Source: Bacillota bacterium (GTDB lineage: Bacteria; Bacillota; Clostridia; Christensenellales; CAG-138). From it: DNA of 64,000 bases. A model generated the notes under the pieces. It was given only the letters and a program-made list of their open reading frames with translations. It searched no databases and was not told the DNA's origin. The DNA lies in the NCBI GenBank assembly GCA_023399275.1, contig JAEWQH010000117.1, positions 12,538 through 76,537 on the forward strand. The letters run 5' to 3'. A program made the position numbers and the translations under genes. Numbering within the stretch: the stretch's first letter is position 1; each line of letters opens with the position of its first letter. This document shows, piece after piece, positions 52,838-60,765 of this stretch.

Positions 52838-53610
52838 TCAATGGCCGCAGCAGGCACGGATCTCCGAAGCCCACTTTTCCGGATAGCAGACCCGCAGTTC
52901 TTCGTGCTGCAGGCAAACCCGCCGGATGTCCGGGCCTTTAAAATGCTTCTGGTAGCGCGCCAGATACTTCTCGCCCATCTTTTCCGCGTAAAAGCAATGA
53001 ACTGTGGTGCCGGGGACGGAAATATGCTCCTCGACGGGCGTCACAAGGTCGGAGTAAAACTGGTTGTACACGCTCTGCTTTTTCACGAAAGCCATACCGC
53101 CGTCTCCGGTAAACAACCGGAGGAATTTTTCGGCGTATTCCCGCTCTTCTGGGGCCTTCTGGCAATTCGCCTTTGCATCCAGCCGGGCAGCTTTCCCGCG
53201 TGCAGGATGTTGCCCGGCATGCCCGCCATGATGCCGCTCTTGAGTTGAGCCGTGCGGCCTGTCTCCTGATCCAGGTCGGAGCTGCCGAGCATAGCGTAGT
53301 CGATCCGAATGTTCCCGCGCTGCACCAGCAGGCCTACAAAACTCCCGCCCAGCGAGCAGCCGTAGGTGGCGTGTATCCGCCCGTCCAAGCGCTCTGTAAT
53401 ATATGCTTCAATTTTTGCCGTCTCCGTCAACATATCGGAAAAACGGTATCTTCCGACTCGTCAAACCCGTCTTAGTTCGCACAAATCGCGTGGAAGTCCG
53501 GTTCCAGCAGGGGCAGGACCTCCCCGAAGTTGGCCCGCCAGTGGCAGCAGGTACCGGGCAAAAGAAGGATAACCGGCAGTTCGGAAGCGCCTGATTCATA
53601 GAATTTCGTT
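52838..53610 (-). pseudogene. Decayed alpha/beta-hydrolase gene
   Basis: Reading all three frames restores a single hydrolase of about 255 residues. LPVILLLPGTCCHWRANFGEV at the N terminus is followed by HAIC-N-stop-DGFDESEDTVFP; then in another frame by MLTETAKIEAYI and the nucleophile elbow YGCSLGGS; then in a third frame by KAPEEREYAEKFLRLFTGDGG to the end. The lesions are a lost ATG near 53609, a TAA at 53474-53472 where a Tyr codon is expected, a one-base loss near 53436, and a frame change near 53165-53180. The similarity of the fragments to one known hydrolase layout suggests recent inactivation. It lies between two methyltransferase genes. Confidence 0.82.
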
Positions 53611-54225
53611 TTATGCCTCCTGTTTGTTCGCTGTCAGCGCAATCCATCCCGCGCTGTTTCGGCTAAGATGCACCGCAGCGAAGCCTGCTTGCTCCAGTCT
53701 GGCCTGCAAATCATCCCCGCCATAAATCGTCATTCCGTCGATGAGGCTTGGCCATCTGGTATCGGCCGTATCTTCCGACTCGCAGACCAGCAGAAGCTGC
53801 CCGCCGGGCTTCAGAACCCGCAGGATTTCCCGAAAGCCTTTGTCCGGATCCGGCCAGAAATACACCGTCTCAAAGGCCGTGACCAGGTCGAAGGAATGCG
53901 CCTCATAGGGCAGTGCACCCACATCCCCCTGGCGAATGTCACAGCGATCGCCCAGCTCGGCGGCATTTTTCTTTCGGCTGAAAGCGACGCTCTCCGCTGA
54001 ATAATCGATGCCGTCCACAAAGCCCTTCGGGCAGAGGCGAAGCAGCCGGGCGACGTTCGCGCCGCCGCCGCAGCCCACATCCAGCACGCGGGCGTCCGGC
54101 GCGGGATGGATCTGCGACAGGCCCCAGTTCGACAGCGGCGTGTGGCCGCCGTTCATGGTGCGCAGCATCAGGCGGCCAAGAAAGCCGGTTGGTTTTCGAG
54201 TGTTTTGAAAGAATTTTCGCAGCAT
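53611..54225 (-). CDS. Class I SAM-dependent methyltransferase
   Basis: A 204-residue methyltransferase. SAM motif I VLDVGCGGGANVARLL is near residue 48-63, motif II region DIRQGDVGALPYEAHSFDLV follows, and then FWPDPDKGFREILRVLKPGGQLLLV. It has the size and layout of small-molecule or lipid methyltransferases (UbiE/Erg6-like). Its stop codon is 0-2 bases from the lost start of the hydrolase pseudogene. GGAGAATG precedes the ATG. Confidence 0.88.
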   Translation of the reverse strand: MLRKFFQNTRKPTGFLGRLMLRTMNGGHTPLSNWGLSQIHPAPDARVLDVGCGGGANVARLLRLCPKGFVDGIDYSAESVAFSRKKNAAELGDRCDIRQGDVGALPYEAHSFDLVTAFETVYFWPDPDKGFREILRVLKPGGQLLLVCESEDTADTRWPSLIDGMTIYGGDDLQARLEQAGFAAVHLSRNSAGWIALTANKQEA

Positions 54226-54240
54226 TGGTCATTCTCCTTT

Positions 54241-54447
54241 TTACAGTGGGCAAACTGCGCCAGAATCCGCACCCCAGGCGACAGCAGGAGTCGGGCGCAG
54301 CAGGATACGCAAAATCAGCGAGAGAGTACCGGCTGGCAGCAGCAAACTGAGACCGAGCAGCAGTGTCAGCAGCGCAGCGGCCAGGGCAAGGCCCATCACG
54401 TTTTTTGGTATCCGGTTGGCGTAATCGGGTGTGTTGGATGGTTTCAT
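54241..54447 (-). CDS. Small membrane protein
   Basis: A 68-residue protein with one or two hydrophobic stretches (residues about 17-48, rich in Leu/Ala) and a short C-terminal tail. GGAAGTATG lies near the ATG at 54447. It lies 15 bases upstream of the methyltransferase gene. No function can be assigned. Confidence 0.55.
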   Translation of the reverse strand: MKPSNTPDYANRIPKNVMGLALAAALLTLLLGLSLLLPAGTLSLILRILLRPTPAVAWGADSGAVCPL

Positions 54448-54499
54448 AACATACTTCCTCTTACGTTATTTTTTCGGATTGGTACAGCAGGTGACTTGA

Positions 54500-55003
54500 T
54501 TACAGCACGGCGCGAAGCAGCAGGCCCGCCCCGGCGGAAAGCAGAGCGAACAGCGGGCAGACCAAAAAGGGCCACAAAAGCCCGTGCTCGGGCAGGCCCA
54601 GTGCCTTCATCCAGCCCCGGCGCGTGTAAAACGGATCGCCCTCCGTGCCGGGCAGCACCAGGCGGGCACCCATTTTCTCACGAAAGAACAGGTCAAGACC
54701 AAAGAAATCGCCCAGATTGACCAAAAACCACTCGATATAGCCCGCCAGCGCCAGATTCCAAAAGTCGTTCATCCCCGCCTGATAGGCGCTGAGAACGCCG
54801 TAAAGCGTCACGGGGAGAATCATGAAGAGAATAAAGCGAATTTTCAGCTTCTGCTGATTCGGATTGGGCGGCACAACGTCCCGAATGGATTTCGGATAGC
54901 TGCTTAAAAAGGCGTCGGGATGCAGCAGCCAGACCAATGCCGTGCAGAGATTGAAAACGGCGCTCATGGCAAGGCCGTCCAGAATTACGCGTACCCAGTT
55001 CAA
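54500..55003 (-). CDS. Membrane protein of unknown function
   Basis: A 167-residue protein with four hydrophobic segments. The stretch PPNPNQQKLKIRFILFMILP and the C-terminal RRGWMKALGLPEHGLLWPFL suggest a small conserved family seen beside methyltransferases in Clostridia, but I do not recognise it by name. Its ATG overlaps the stop of the 36-codon gene upstream by 4 bp, so the two are coupled. Confidence 0.65.
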   Translation of the reverse strand: MNWVRVILDGLAMSAVFNLCTALVWLLHPDAFLSSYPKSIRDVVPPNPNQQKLKIRFILFMILPVTLYGVLSAYQAGMNDFWNLALAGYIEWFLVNLGDFFGLDLFFREKMGARLVLPGTEGDPFYTRRGWMKALGLPEHGLLWPFLVCPLFALLSAGAGLLLRAVL

Positions 55004-55110
55004 ATGTATTCACACTCCTTTGCGTTCGATGCTTTTTTATCATACAGTCGGTGCAGCGCCGCGCCGAGCACCGCGGGCAAAAGCCATTTTTTATAAGCGC
55101 TGTTCTTCAT
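55000..55110 (-). CDS. Short 36-codon membrane-associated peptide
   Basis: A 36-residue peptide (MKNSAYKKWLLPAVLGAALHR followed by a charged tail) with one short hydrophobic stretch. The ATG at 55110 has GAGGTGGAAGAT upstream and the stop overlaps the next gene by ATGA, which supports it as a real coding unit. Function unknown. Confidence 0.5.
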   Translation of the reverse strand: MKNSAYKKWLLPAVLGAALHRLYDKKASNAKECEYI

Positions 55111-55159
55111 ATCTTCCACCTCGCAACGTGAGCCGCTCGCATTCTCAATTCTGGCCGTT

Positions 55160-55633
55160 CTATGGTTGCTTCCGCCCCGGAAACCATGGGATGCATCGAT
55201 TCGTGCGGCTGCAGTAGGCGACATACTCCGTGCCAAAAGCTTCTATCAGCCACTTTTCTTCCGTATGTTTCATCAGCACCGTAAGAAACGCCCAATAGAC
55301 AACGGGCAAAAACAGCAGCCAGAGATTACCGGCAAACAGCAGCGCCCCGGTGCAGAAGAGCAAAAACGCAGAGTAGATGGGGTTGCGAACCCAGGCGTAC
55401 ACGCCGTTCGTGACCAATCGGCTTTGCAGGATGTTCACGCCCACCTTCGCCACCAGAACCGCCTGCGCCCACATAACAACGCCCGAAGCAATGAGCAGCG
55501 AGGCGAGAATGCAGAAGGGGATGTGCAGCGACGGGATATAGCCGGACGCAAGAAAGCCGCATCGTGCAAATATCAGCCCGGCAACCGTCAAAGCGATGAT
55601 GACGGCTACATAAACCGGTCCGGGTCCATACAT
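55160..55633 (-). CDS. Isoprenylcysteine-methyltransferase-like membrane methyltransferase
   Basis: A 157-residue integral membrane protein of the ICMT/PEMT type. Four helices are followed by the SAM-binding LVTNGVYAWVRNPIYSAFLL and a C-terminal HTEEKWLIEAFGTEYVAYCSRTNRCIPWF with the conserved Glu-Glu and Tyr residues. Bacterial members methylate lipid or small-molecule acceptors. The ATG at 55633 was chosen for the strong GGGAGGGAGGGG before it; an upstream ATG at 55660 overlaps the hydrolase stop by 4 bp and may be used by coupling. Confidence 0.85.
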   Translation of the reverse strand: MYGPGPVYVAVIIALTVAGLIFARCGFLASGYIPSLHIPFCILASLLIASGVVMWAQAVLVAKVGVNILQSRLVTNGVYAWVRNPIYSAFLLFCTGALLFAGNLWLLFLPVVYWAFLTVLMKHTEEKWLIEAFGTEYVAYCSRTNRCIPWFPGRKQP

Positions 55634-55656
55634 AGGAAGCCCCTCCCTCCCTTTTT

Positions 55657-56838
55657 TCATATCGCATCACCGTCCCTTCGATTTAACCCGATCAACCAGT
55701 CGGCCACGGTGTCCAGCACCAGCTTTGGGTTTCCCACGTTGCAGTGGGCCCCCGCGTCCTCCCGCGCCGTCATAAGGCGGAAGGTCAGGCTCTTCACATT
55801 CAGCAGAGCGTCGAGCTCCATGGCATACAGTTCTCTTGCAATAAAATGATCTTTTTCCGCGCCGATGACCAGCATATCCTGCGTGATGTGCGGCCCAATA
55901 TCGGTCATCTTGTAATCGTTCAGTTTCTTCACGTACCCAAAGGGATCGGGTGCGTCGTAGGCAAACATGCCGTGGCGCACGCCCCAGTCCAGCACGGGGG
56001 ATCGCGCCATCTTTTGCTGCAATACGGCGCTCACCGGCGCGCGCAGATTGTGGCGGAGCAAAAACCGCACCGGTCCACGCAGGGTTTTCGGCACCATGCC
56101 CAGCGCCACATAGAGAAAATTGGGAAAGATCGACCACCCAACCACCCTGCGGATGCGCGGCTCATATGCGGCGGCGCGGGGCGCCAGCATCCCACCCAGC
56201 GACGCACCCATGATGGTCACGCTTCGTGCACCGATGGCGTCCAGTACCGCCTTCACGGGGCGCTCCCATTCGTGGGTAAACTTCTTGCCCTGCTCCCGCA
56301 CCACACCGCCCTGACCCGGCCCCTCAAACAGATAGACCTCGAAGCCGCGCTTTGCAAGATACAGCGTGGGGAAGAAAAACTCCTCAAAATAGCTGTCGTT
56401 TCCGCCGTGGAGCAAAATCACATCCCGGCGTGCGCCCTCGGGCCGGACATGCAAAATTGGCAGGCGCACGTCCTCATAGGGCGCTTCCATCCGCTCCACC
56501 AGACCGCTGTCGAAATACGCGCGGTAGTGCTCGTAAAACAGTGCGGTGGCCTTGCGGTAGTACTTGCGCTTGTCCGGGTCCCCGTCGGTCATGAAGAACT
56601 CGCTCATGCGCCAATAACCGATGGCGTTTTCTGCACGATCTTCCGCCATAGCCGCGTCGCCCAACTCGATCAGGGTTTTCTTCCAGTCCGCAGCCGTGCG
56701 AATCGAGCGGGAAACCGGGGCGATATCCGCAAGCCTTCCGCCGTTCCACTGGATGACCCGGTTGAGTTGGAAGTTGAAGTTGGGATCGTCGTTCAGCTCA
56801 TAGCTGCCTCTGGGAAAGACAACATCGGGAAGGTTCAT
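55657..56838 (-). CDS. Alpha/beta-hydrolase (esterase-like)
   Basis: A 393-residue hydrolase. An all-alpha N-terminal domain of about 140 residues precedes the fold, which starts at VILLHGGNDSYFEEFFFPT with an HGG oxyanion region. The nucleophile elbow is GASLGGM, the acid Asp lies in GAEKDHFIA, and the base His is in AHCNVGNP. This arrangement is seen in 2,6-dihydroxypseudooxynicotine-type and FrsA-like hydrolases. AGGAGGCCTGCCGG precedes the ATG at 56838. First enzyme gene after tetR. Confidence 0.88.
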   Translation of the reverse strand: MNLPDVVFPRGSYELNDDPNFNFQLNRVIQWNGGRLADIAPVSRSIRTAADWKKTLIELGDAAMAEDRAENAIGYWRMSEFFMTDGDPDKRKYYRKATALFYEHYRAYFDSGLVERMEAPYEDVRLPILHVRPEGARRDVILLHGGNDSYFEEFFFPTLYLAKRGFEVYLFEGPGQGGVVREQGKKFTHEWERPVKAVLDAIGARSVTIMGASLGGMLAPRAAAYEPRIRRVVGWSIFPNFLYVALGMVPKTLRGPVRFLLRHNLRAPVSAVLQQKMARSPVLDWGVRHGMFAYDAPDPFGYVKKLNDYKMTDIGPHITQDMLVIGAEKDHFIARELYAMELDALLNVKSLTFRLMTAREDAGAHCNVGNPKLVLDTVADWLIGLNRRDGDAI

Positions 56839-56901
56839 CCGGCAGGCCTCCTGAATCAAAATGTGCAAAAACGCGGTTAGAAGTAGCTAACTTTCGTCGG
56901 T

Positions 56902-56930
56902 AAAAAGAGCCGTTTTTGCGGAAAACGGCT
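56902..56930 (-). terminator. Hairpin after tetR
   Basis: On the minus strand AGCCGTTTTC and its complement pair, followed by CTTTTTA. It would lower read-through from tetR into the hydrolase gene. Confidence 0.6.
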
Positions 56931-57514
56931 TATGAAAACAGCTCGCGGCAGGCGCCGTGCACCAGCGTTTCGAGTACCTGGGGGTACAGCGCGCCGATCT
57001 CGTGCCGATGGGAGATGGTAAGCATCAGCCCCCGCACGACGGCGGCAGCCAGCGCCACGCCTCCGCGCGGCGTGAGCCCGGCGGATTCCAGCAGCTCCCG
57101 CACGTGAACCTCATCGCTGTGGTAGTGTTCCCGCTGCACTTCCTCCGGAATCCTGCGCAGCAGATACGCCACATCCTGCTCTAAAAACCCCATCATACCC
57201 GCTTCTTCCGCGACTTGGCACGCGGTCAGCACCGCCGCTGCCGCCCGCTGCGCAGGGGCGGAATCCTCTTGCTTTTGCAGCGCATCTGCGGCAGCCTGAT
57301 AGATTTTCGTATGCAGCTCTTCCAGGATTTGAAAGAAGAGAAGCTCTTTTGAATCGTAAAATCTATAAAACGCGCCCTTGGATATATCCGCCGCGCGGGC
57401 TAGTTGCTCAACGGTGGTTTTGCGCATGCCGACGGAACCCGCACACGCCCATGCGGCTTCCTTTAGCTTGACCCGGATGATATCCTGCTCCTGAGGCGTG
57501 AATCCCTTTGCCAT
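56930..57514 (-). CDS. TetR-family transcriptional regulator
   Basis: A 194-residue one-domain repressor. The HTH is TTVEQLARAADISKGAFYRFYDSKELLF (about residues 31-58), in the typical layout, followed by a helical ligand-binding domain with no clear sequence clue to the ligand. The ATG at 57514 has AAGGTGG upstream. It is the first gene of the run reaching to 50.95 kb, and its promoter is overlapped by a palindrome that should be its own operator. Confidence 0.9.
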   Translation of the reverse strand: MAKGFTPQEQDIIRVKLKEAAWACAGSVGMRKTTVEQLARAADISKGAFYRFYDSKELLFFQILEELHTKIYQAAADALQKQEDSAPAQRAAAAVLTACQVAEEAGMMGFLEQDVAYLLRRIPEEVQREHYHSDEVHVRELLESAGLTPRGGVALAAAVVRGLMLTISHRHEIGALYPQVLETLVHGACRELFS

Positions 57515-57550
57515 GAAACCACCTTGTGACCATAATGTTTTTATAGTCAT

Positions 57551-57579
57551 ATACTAGCGCTTATTTGATATATTGTCAA
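57551..57579 (-). promoter_or_regulatory. Promoter of the tetR operon
   Basis: Minus strand: TTGACA (57579-57574), 17 bases, TAGTAT (57556-57551). Confidence 0.65.
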
Positions 57580-57583
57580 ATAA
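57561..57583. promoter_or_regulatory. TetR operator palindrome
   Basis: TTATTTGA and TCAAATAA are perfect 8-base arms around a 7-base centre. The right arm overlaps the -35, so binding would block the promoter. Confidence 0.65.
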
Positions 57584-57594
57584 ACTCGCGTTTT

Positions 57595-57631
57595 TATAAA
57601 AGAATCCGCAAACAGCGATCGCAGTTTGCGG
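57595..57631 (-). terminator. Terminator after the SpoIIP-like gene
   Basis: On the minus strand CCGCAAACTGCG pairs with CGCTGTTTGCGG (one mismatch), followed by ATTCTTTTA. Confidence 0.7.
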
Positions 57632-57694
57632 ACACGGTTTTATCATGCTTGCAGTCCCCCGGCCGCGCGACATCGCCCCGGTGCTTTCTGGCCA

Positions 57695-58594
57695 TCAGTC
57701 GGGATCCACCGGGCAAACCTGCGCTATAGCGTCGACAAGATAGGGCACCGTGTTCAGCGCGGCTTCCAGCGTGTCCGCATTGGTGCCGATTTCGGCGAGC
57801 AGGCAGAGGCCCATATGCTGATTGTAGCGCCCGACCTTCAGGCGGATGGGCTTGACCAGATCCGGCTGCACGGCGGCGATGGCCTGCGTGACCGAGTGGG
57901 CAAGCGTGTAGTTCTCCTCCCAGTCGGGCAGCGCGTCATACTCCCCCTCATAGGTGCCTATCCCCGTGCCGACCACGAAAAACAGTTTGGCCACAGGTTT
58001 TCCGTCGATCTGTATGGTGTTGTCCGATTGCCCGCGCTGCCTGCTGGCGTTTCGGTGCAGGTCGATATACAGATCGATATCCGTGTATTGCTGCATGAGC
58101 GCCAGCGAACGGGAGTATGCGCTGGTGATCTCCTCGCCCTCCACGTTTGTCTTGTCGTGGATAACGGTAAAACCGCGCGCCTCGAGCGCATCCGCCAGCG
58201 CGCTGCCGACGGCGATGATATTATATGCCTCATCCTCGGTGCGCCCGGTCTCGGTCTCGATATACCGGTCCGTATCCGCCTTGCGGTAGGACTCCGTAGC
58301 ATGCGTGTGATAGATCAGCACGGTAGGTGCGTGGTCAAAAGGATAGACGTCGGTGGTGAACGCGGCGGCGATATCGCTGCGCAGCGTGATGTCCCCGTCC
58401 TCATCGATCGTCATCTCCGGCTCCGGCGTGAGGGTTGCCGCGGGCGTGGGCGGCTGCGTCTGTATGGCGACGGGACTGGCCGAAGCGCGCGCCGGCGTCT
58501 CCCCGGCGGCCGGCGTCTCCACCCCGCCACAGGCCAAGCAGCCCAGAAGCAGCGCGCCCAGCAGCGCAAGTGTACAGATGATGCGGTTTGACAT
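57695..58594 (-). CDS. SpoIIP-family amidase/endopeptidase lipoprotein
   Basis: A 299-residue secreted protein. The signal peptide ends at lipobox LLGC (Cys19), then a Pro/Thr-rich linker of about 40 residues leads to the SpoIIP domain. Zinc and catalytic residues are visible: VLIYHTHATESY (H96, H98, E101), IDLHRNAS (H180) and LCLLAEIGTNADTLEAAL, matching the HTHxxES, DxHRD and MLVEVG motifs of SpoIIP. These enzymes cleave peptidoglycan side chains and cross-links. True SpoIIP acts in engulfment; here the gene lies 2 bp after a histidine kinase gene, so a different, signal-controlled role is likely. Confidence 0.85.
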   Translation of the reverse strand: MSNRIICTLALLGALLLGCLACGGVETPAAGETPARASASPVAIQTQPPTPAATLTPEPEMTIDEDGDITLRSDIAAAFTTDVYPFDHAPTVLIYHTHATESYRKADTDRYIETETGRTEDEAYNIIAVGSALADALEARGFTVIHDKTNVEGEEITSAYSRSLALMQQYTDIDLYIDLHRNASRQRGQSDNTIQIDGKPVAKLFFVVGTGIGTYEGEYDALPDWEENYTLAHSVTQAIAAVQPDLVKPIRLKVGRYNQHMGLCLLAEIGTNADTLEAALNTVPYLVDAIAQVCPVDPD

Positions 58595-58596
58595 AT

Positions 58597-59871
58597 TCAA
58601 GCGTGCTCCTTCCTGTCCTTGCGGCACAGACCGCTCTTGAGCGGGAGCAGCACGGCAAACGTCGTCCCCGCCTGCGTGGTGCTGTGTACATCGATCCGCC
58701 CGCCGTGGCTTTGTACAATGCTCTCCGCAATCGAAAGCCCCAGTCCGTAGCCGCCTGCGCTGCGCGCGCGGTCCGCGCGGTAAAAGCGCTCGAACAGATG
58801 CGGCATCTCACTTGCCGGAATCGGCGCGCCGCTGTTATACACGCTCAGGCGCGCGGTCGCGCCATCCGCAAGCAGCGTCATGCGCACCGTGCCCTTAGCG
58901 TCCACATACTTTACCGCGTTGTCGAGCAATATGCCGCAGAGCCGCCTGAGCTGCGGCTCGCTGCCCACGAGCTGTACATCCGGCTGAATATCGTCTTCCA
59001 GCGTGATCCCCGCCTCAAACACAAGGGAGGCAAACGAAAGCAGCGTGCTCTGCGCCGCATCGGAAAAGCTGACTTCGCCGAATGCTTCCCTATCTTTCCC
59101 CGCGCCGCTCTTGGCCAGAAAGAGCAAGTCTTCGATGAGCGTCCGCATCCGGTTTCCTTCGGACTGCGTGTTTTCGATCCACCGCCGCTGCGCTTCGACC
59201 GTCTGCTCAGGGTGCAAAAGCAGTATCTTTTGGTTGGCGAGTATGACGGTCAGCGGCGTTTTGAGTTCATGACTCGCGTCGGCGATGAACTGCTTTTGCC
59301 GGTTCCAAGCCGCTTCCACAGGCTTGAGCGCGAGGTTGGAAAGAAACAGACTTATGAGAAAGAACGCCAGCAGCGCCAGCACGCCGACGAGCAGCGAGGT
59401 GATCATCAGCTTCGACATAGCGCTCATATCCAGGCTGACATCCAGAAACGCAATGCGCGTTACGCCGCCTTCATTTGAGATGCGATAGCGCAGAGAATAT
59501 GCGCGGATCATGCCGCTGTCGGCCCCCGTGCCCTGCGCCAGCGCAACGAGTTCCGCCGCAGTCTCGTCGCTTACCGTGGCCGAGCTGGTGGCGAGATCGG
59601 AGACGGTTCCGTCCGCATCCAGCGTTACCACAAAGCCGACCACAAGGTCGCGTCCTGCCTTGGGCGCGCTTTCATTCCGGCCGGAGGGTTTGCGTATTTC
59701 AAAGCTCGGGCTCGCATCATACTGCTGCAGCAGCGTATCCAGCGAACGCTCGGCAGCTTGACGCTGATTGGAGGCCGTCGCGGCGCAGAGCGCCGTAAAG
59801 ACCGCCAGCAGCACAACCAGCACCAGCGACATGCTTACGAGCACAAACTTCTTTCTAAGTGCGCGGATCAT
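58597..59871 (-). CDS. Sensor histidine kinase
   Basis: A 424-residue kinase. TM1 (about 9-31), an extracytoplasmic domain of about 120 residues, and TM2 (about 155-180) are followed by HisKA with the phosphoacceptor His201 in ASHELKTPLT. The ATP-binding domain has N-, G1- and G2-box residues (LLDNAVKYV, LFERFYRADRA and GGYGLGLSI). The sensor domain resembles no named ligand-binding family. It overlaps the response regulator by 4 bp. It probably senses a cell-envelope signal, given the neighbouring genes. Confidence 0.92.
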   Translation of the reverse strand: MIRALRKKFVLVSMSLVLVVLLAVFTALCAATASNQRQAAERSLDTLLQQYDASPSFEIRKPSGRNESAPKAGRDLVVGFVVTLDADGTVSDLATSSATVSDETAAELVALAQGTGADSGMIRAYSLRYRISNEGGVTRIAFLDVSLDMSAMSKLMITSLLVGVLALLAFFLISLFLSNLALKPVEAAWNRQKQFIADASHELKTPLTVILANQKILLLHPEQTVEAQRRWIENTQSEGNRMRTLIEDLLFLAKSGAGKDREAFGEVSFSDAAQSTLLSFASLVFEAGITLEDDIQPDVQLVGSEPQLRRLCGILLDNAVKYVDAKGTVRMTLLADGATARLSVYNSGAPIPASEMPHLFERFYRADRARSAGGYGLGLSIAESIVQSHGGRIDVHSTTQAGTTFAVLLPLKSGLCRKDRKEHA

Positions 59872-60548
59872 GCGCCCTCCTCCGTCCCCAGGCGGTAGCC
59901 GAGTTTTCGGATGGTCTCGATGCTTACGCGCGATCCGAGGTAATGGAGCTTCTTACGCAAAAACGAGATATATGCTTCCACATTGTTATCCTCCGCTTCG
60001 CTCTCCGCGCCCCAGACCTTCACGATGAGCTGCTCCTTCGCAACGGTGGCATTGGGCGAGAGCAGCAGAAGCTTGAGCACCTCCAGCTCCTTATAGCTCA
60101 GCCGAACGCGCTTTGGGCCGCAGCGCAGATCTCCGCTGCCGAGCTCCAGCACGATGTCATCATACGCCATCTCCTCCAGCACGACCTCACCCTGCCGGCG
60201 CGTGAGCGCACGGATGCGCGCGGTGAGTTCATCCGGCGCGAAGGGCTTGGTCATGTAGTCATCCGCGCCGCAATCCAGTCCGGCGACCTTGCTTTCCAGC
60301 TCGTCACGCGCGGTGAGCATCAAAACGGGCGTTGCGATCTTCTCCCTGCGCAGGGCGCGCACAACCTCGAAACCGTCGCGCTTGGGCAGCATCACATCCA
60401 GAATCACCGCATCGTAATCGCCGTTGACGGCATACTGGTAGCCCTCCTCGCCGTCGTAGACCGCGTCTACAGCATACTTTTGCTCTCGCATGATCTGTAT
60501 GAGCGCGTCGGCAAGCCGCTTTTCATCCTCCACGATCAAAATCCGCAC
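59868..60548 (-). CDS. OmpR-family response regulator
   Basis: A 226-residue regulator. The receiver has acidic residues EDE (7-9), the phosphoacceptor Asp51 in VILDVML and Lys in MTKPF. The C-terminal winged helix (about residues 130-222) ends with RKKLHYLGSRVSIETIRKLGYRL. GTG at 60548 is the start, with AAGGAGG upstream. The gene starts the TCS-SpoIIP operon and is divergent from the VTC operon. It probably binds the 11-bp repeats at 60709-60728 as a head-to-tail dimer. Confidence 0.92.
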   Translation of the reverse strand: MRILIVEDEKRLADALIQIMREQKYAVDAVYDGEEGYQYAVNGDYDAVILDVMLPKRDGFEVVRALRREKIATPVLMLTARDELESKVAGLDCGADDYMTKPFAPDELTARIRALTRRQGEVVLEEMAYDDIVLELGSGDLRCGPKRVRLSYKELEVLKLLLLSPNATVAKEQLIVKVWGAESEAEDNNVEAYISFLRKKLHYLGSRVSIETIRKLGYRLGTEEGA

Positions 60549-60686
60549 GATTGGCCCCCCTCCTTGATTTACGCACGCCGGTTCCCGGCCGCCTTCTCCA
60601 GTGGAATCGGATAAAACAAGTATACGTGTCTTACCGTTTTGCGGCAATAGCGCCGCTTTGTTCTTGCTTCCATATTAGTATAGAAG

Positions 60687-60728
60687 GCTGAAAACAACCT
60701 GAAATCAAGTTTTCAGCAAGTTTTCAGC
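60687..60728. promoter_or_regulatory. Response-regulator binding repeats at the VTC promoter
   Basis: GTTTTCAGC occurs at 60709-60717 and again at 60720-60728, a period of 11 bases as used by OmpR-type dimers. A complementary GCTGAAAAC lies at 60687-60695. The repeats cover the -35 position relative to TACAAT at 60738-60743, which fits activation of the VTC operon or repression of the divergent operon. Confidence 0.6.
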
Positions 60729-60765
60729 ATCGAATTTTACAATAGCACCATGAGAGGTGAACGTC

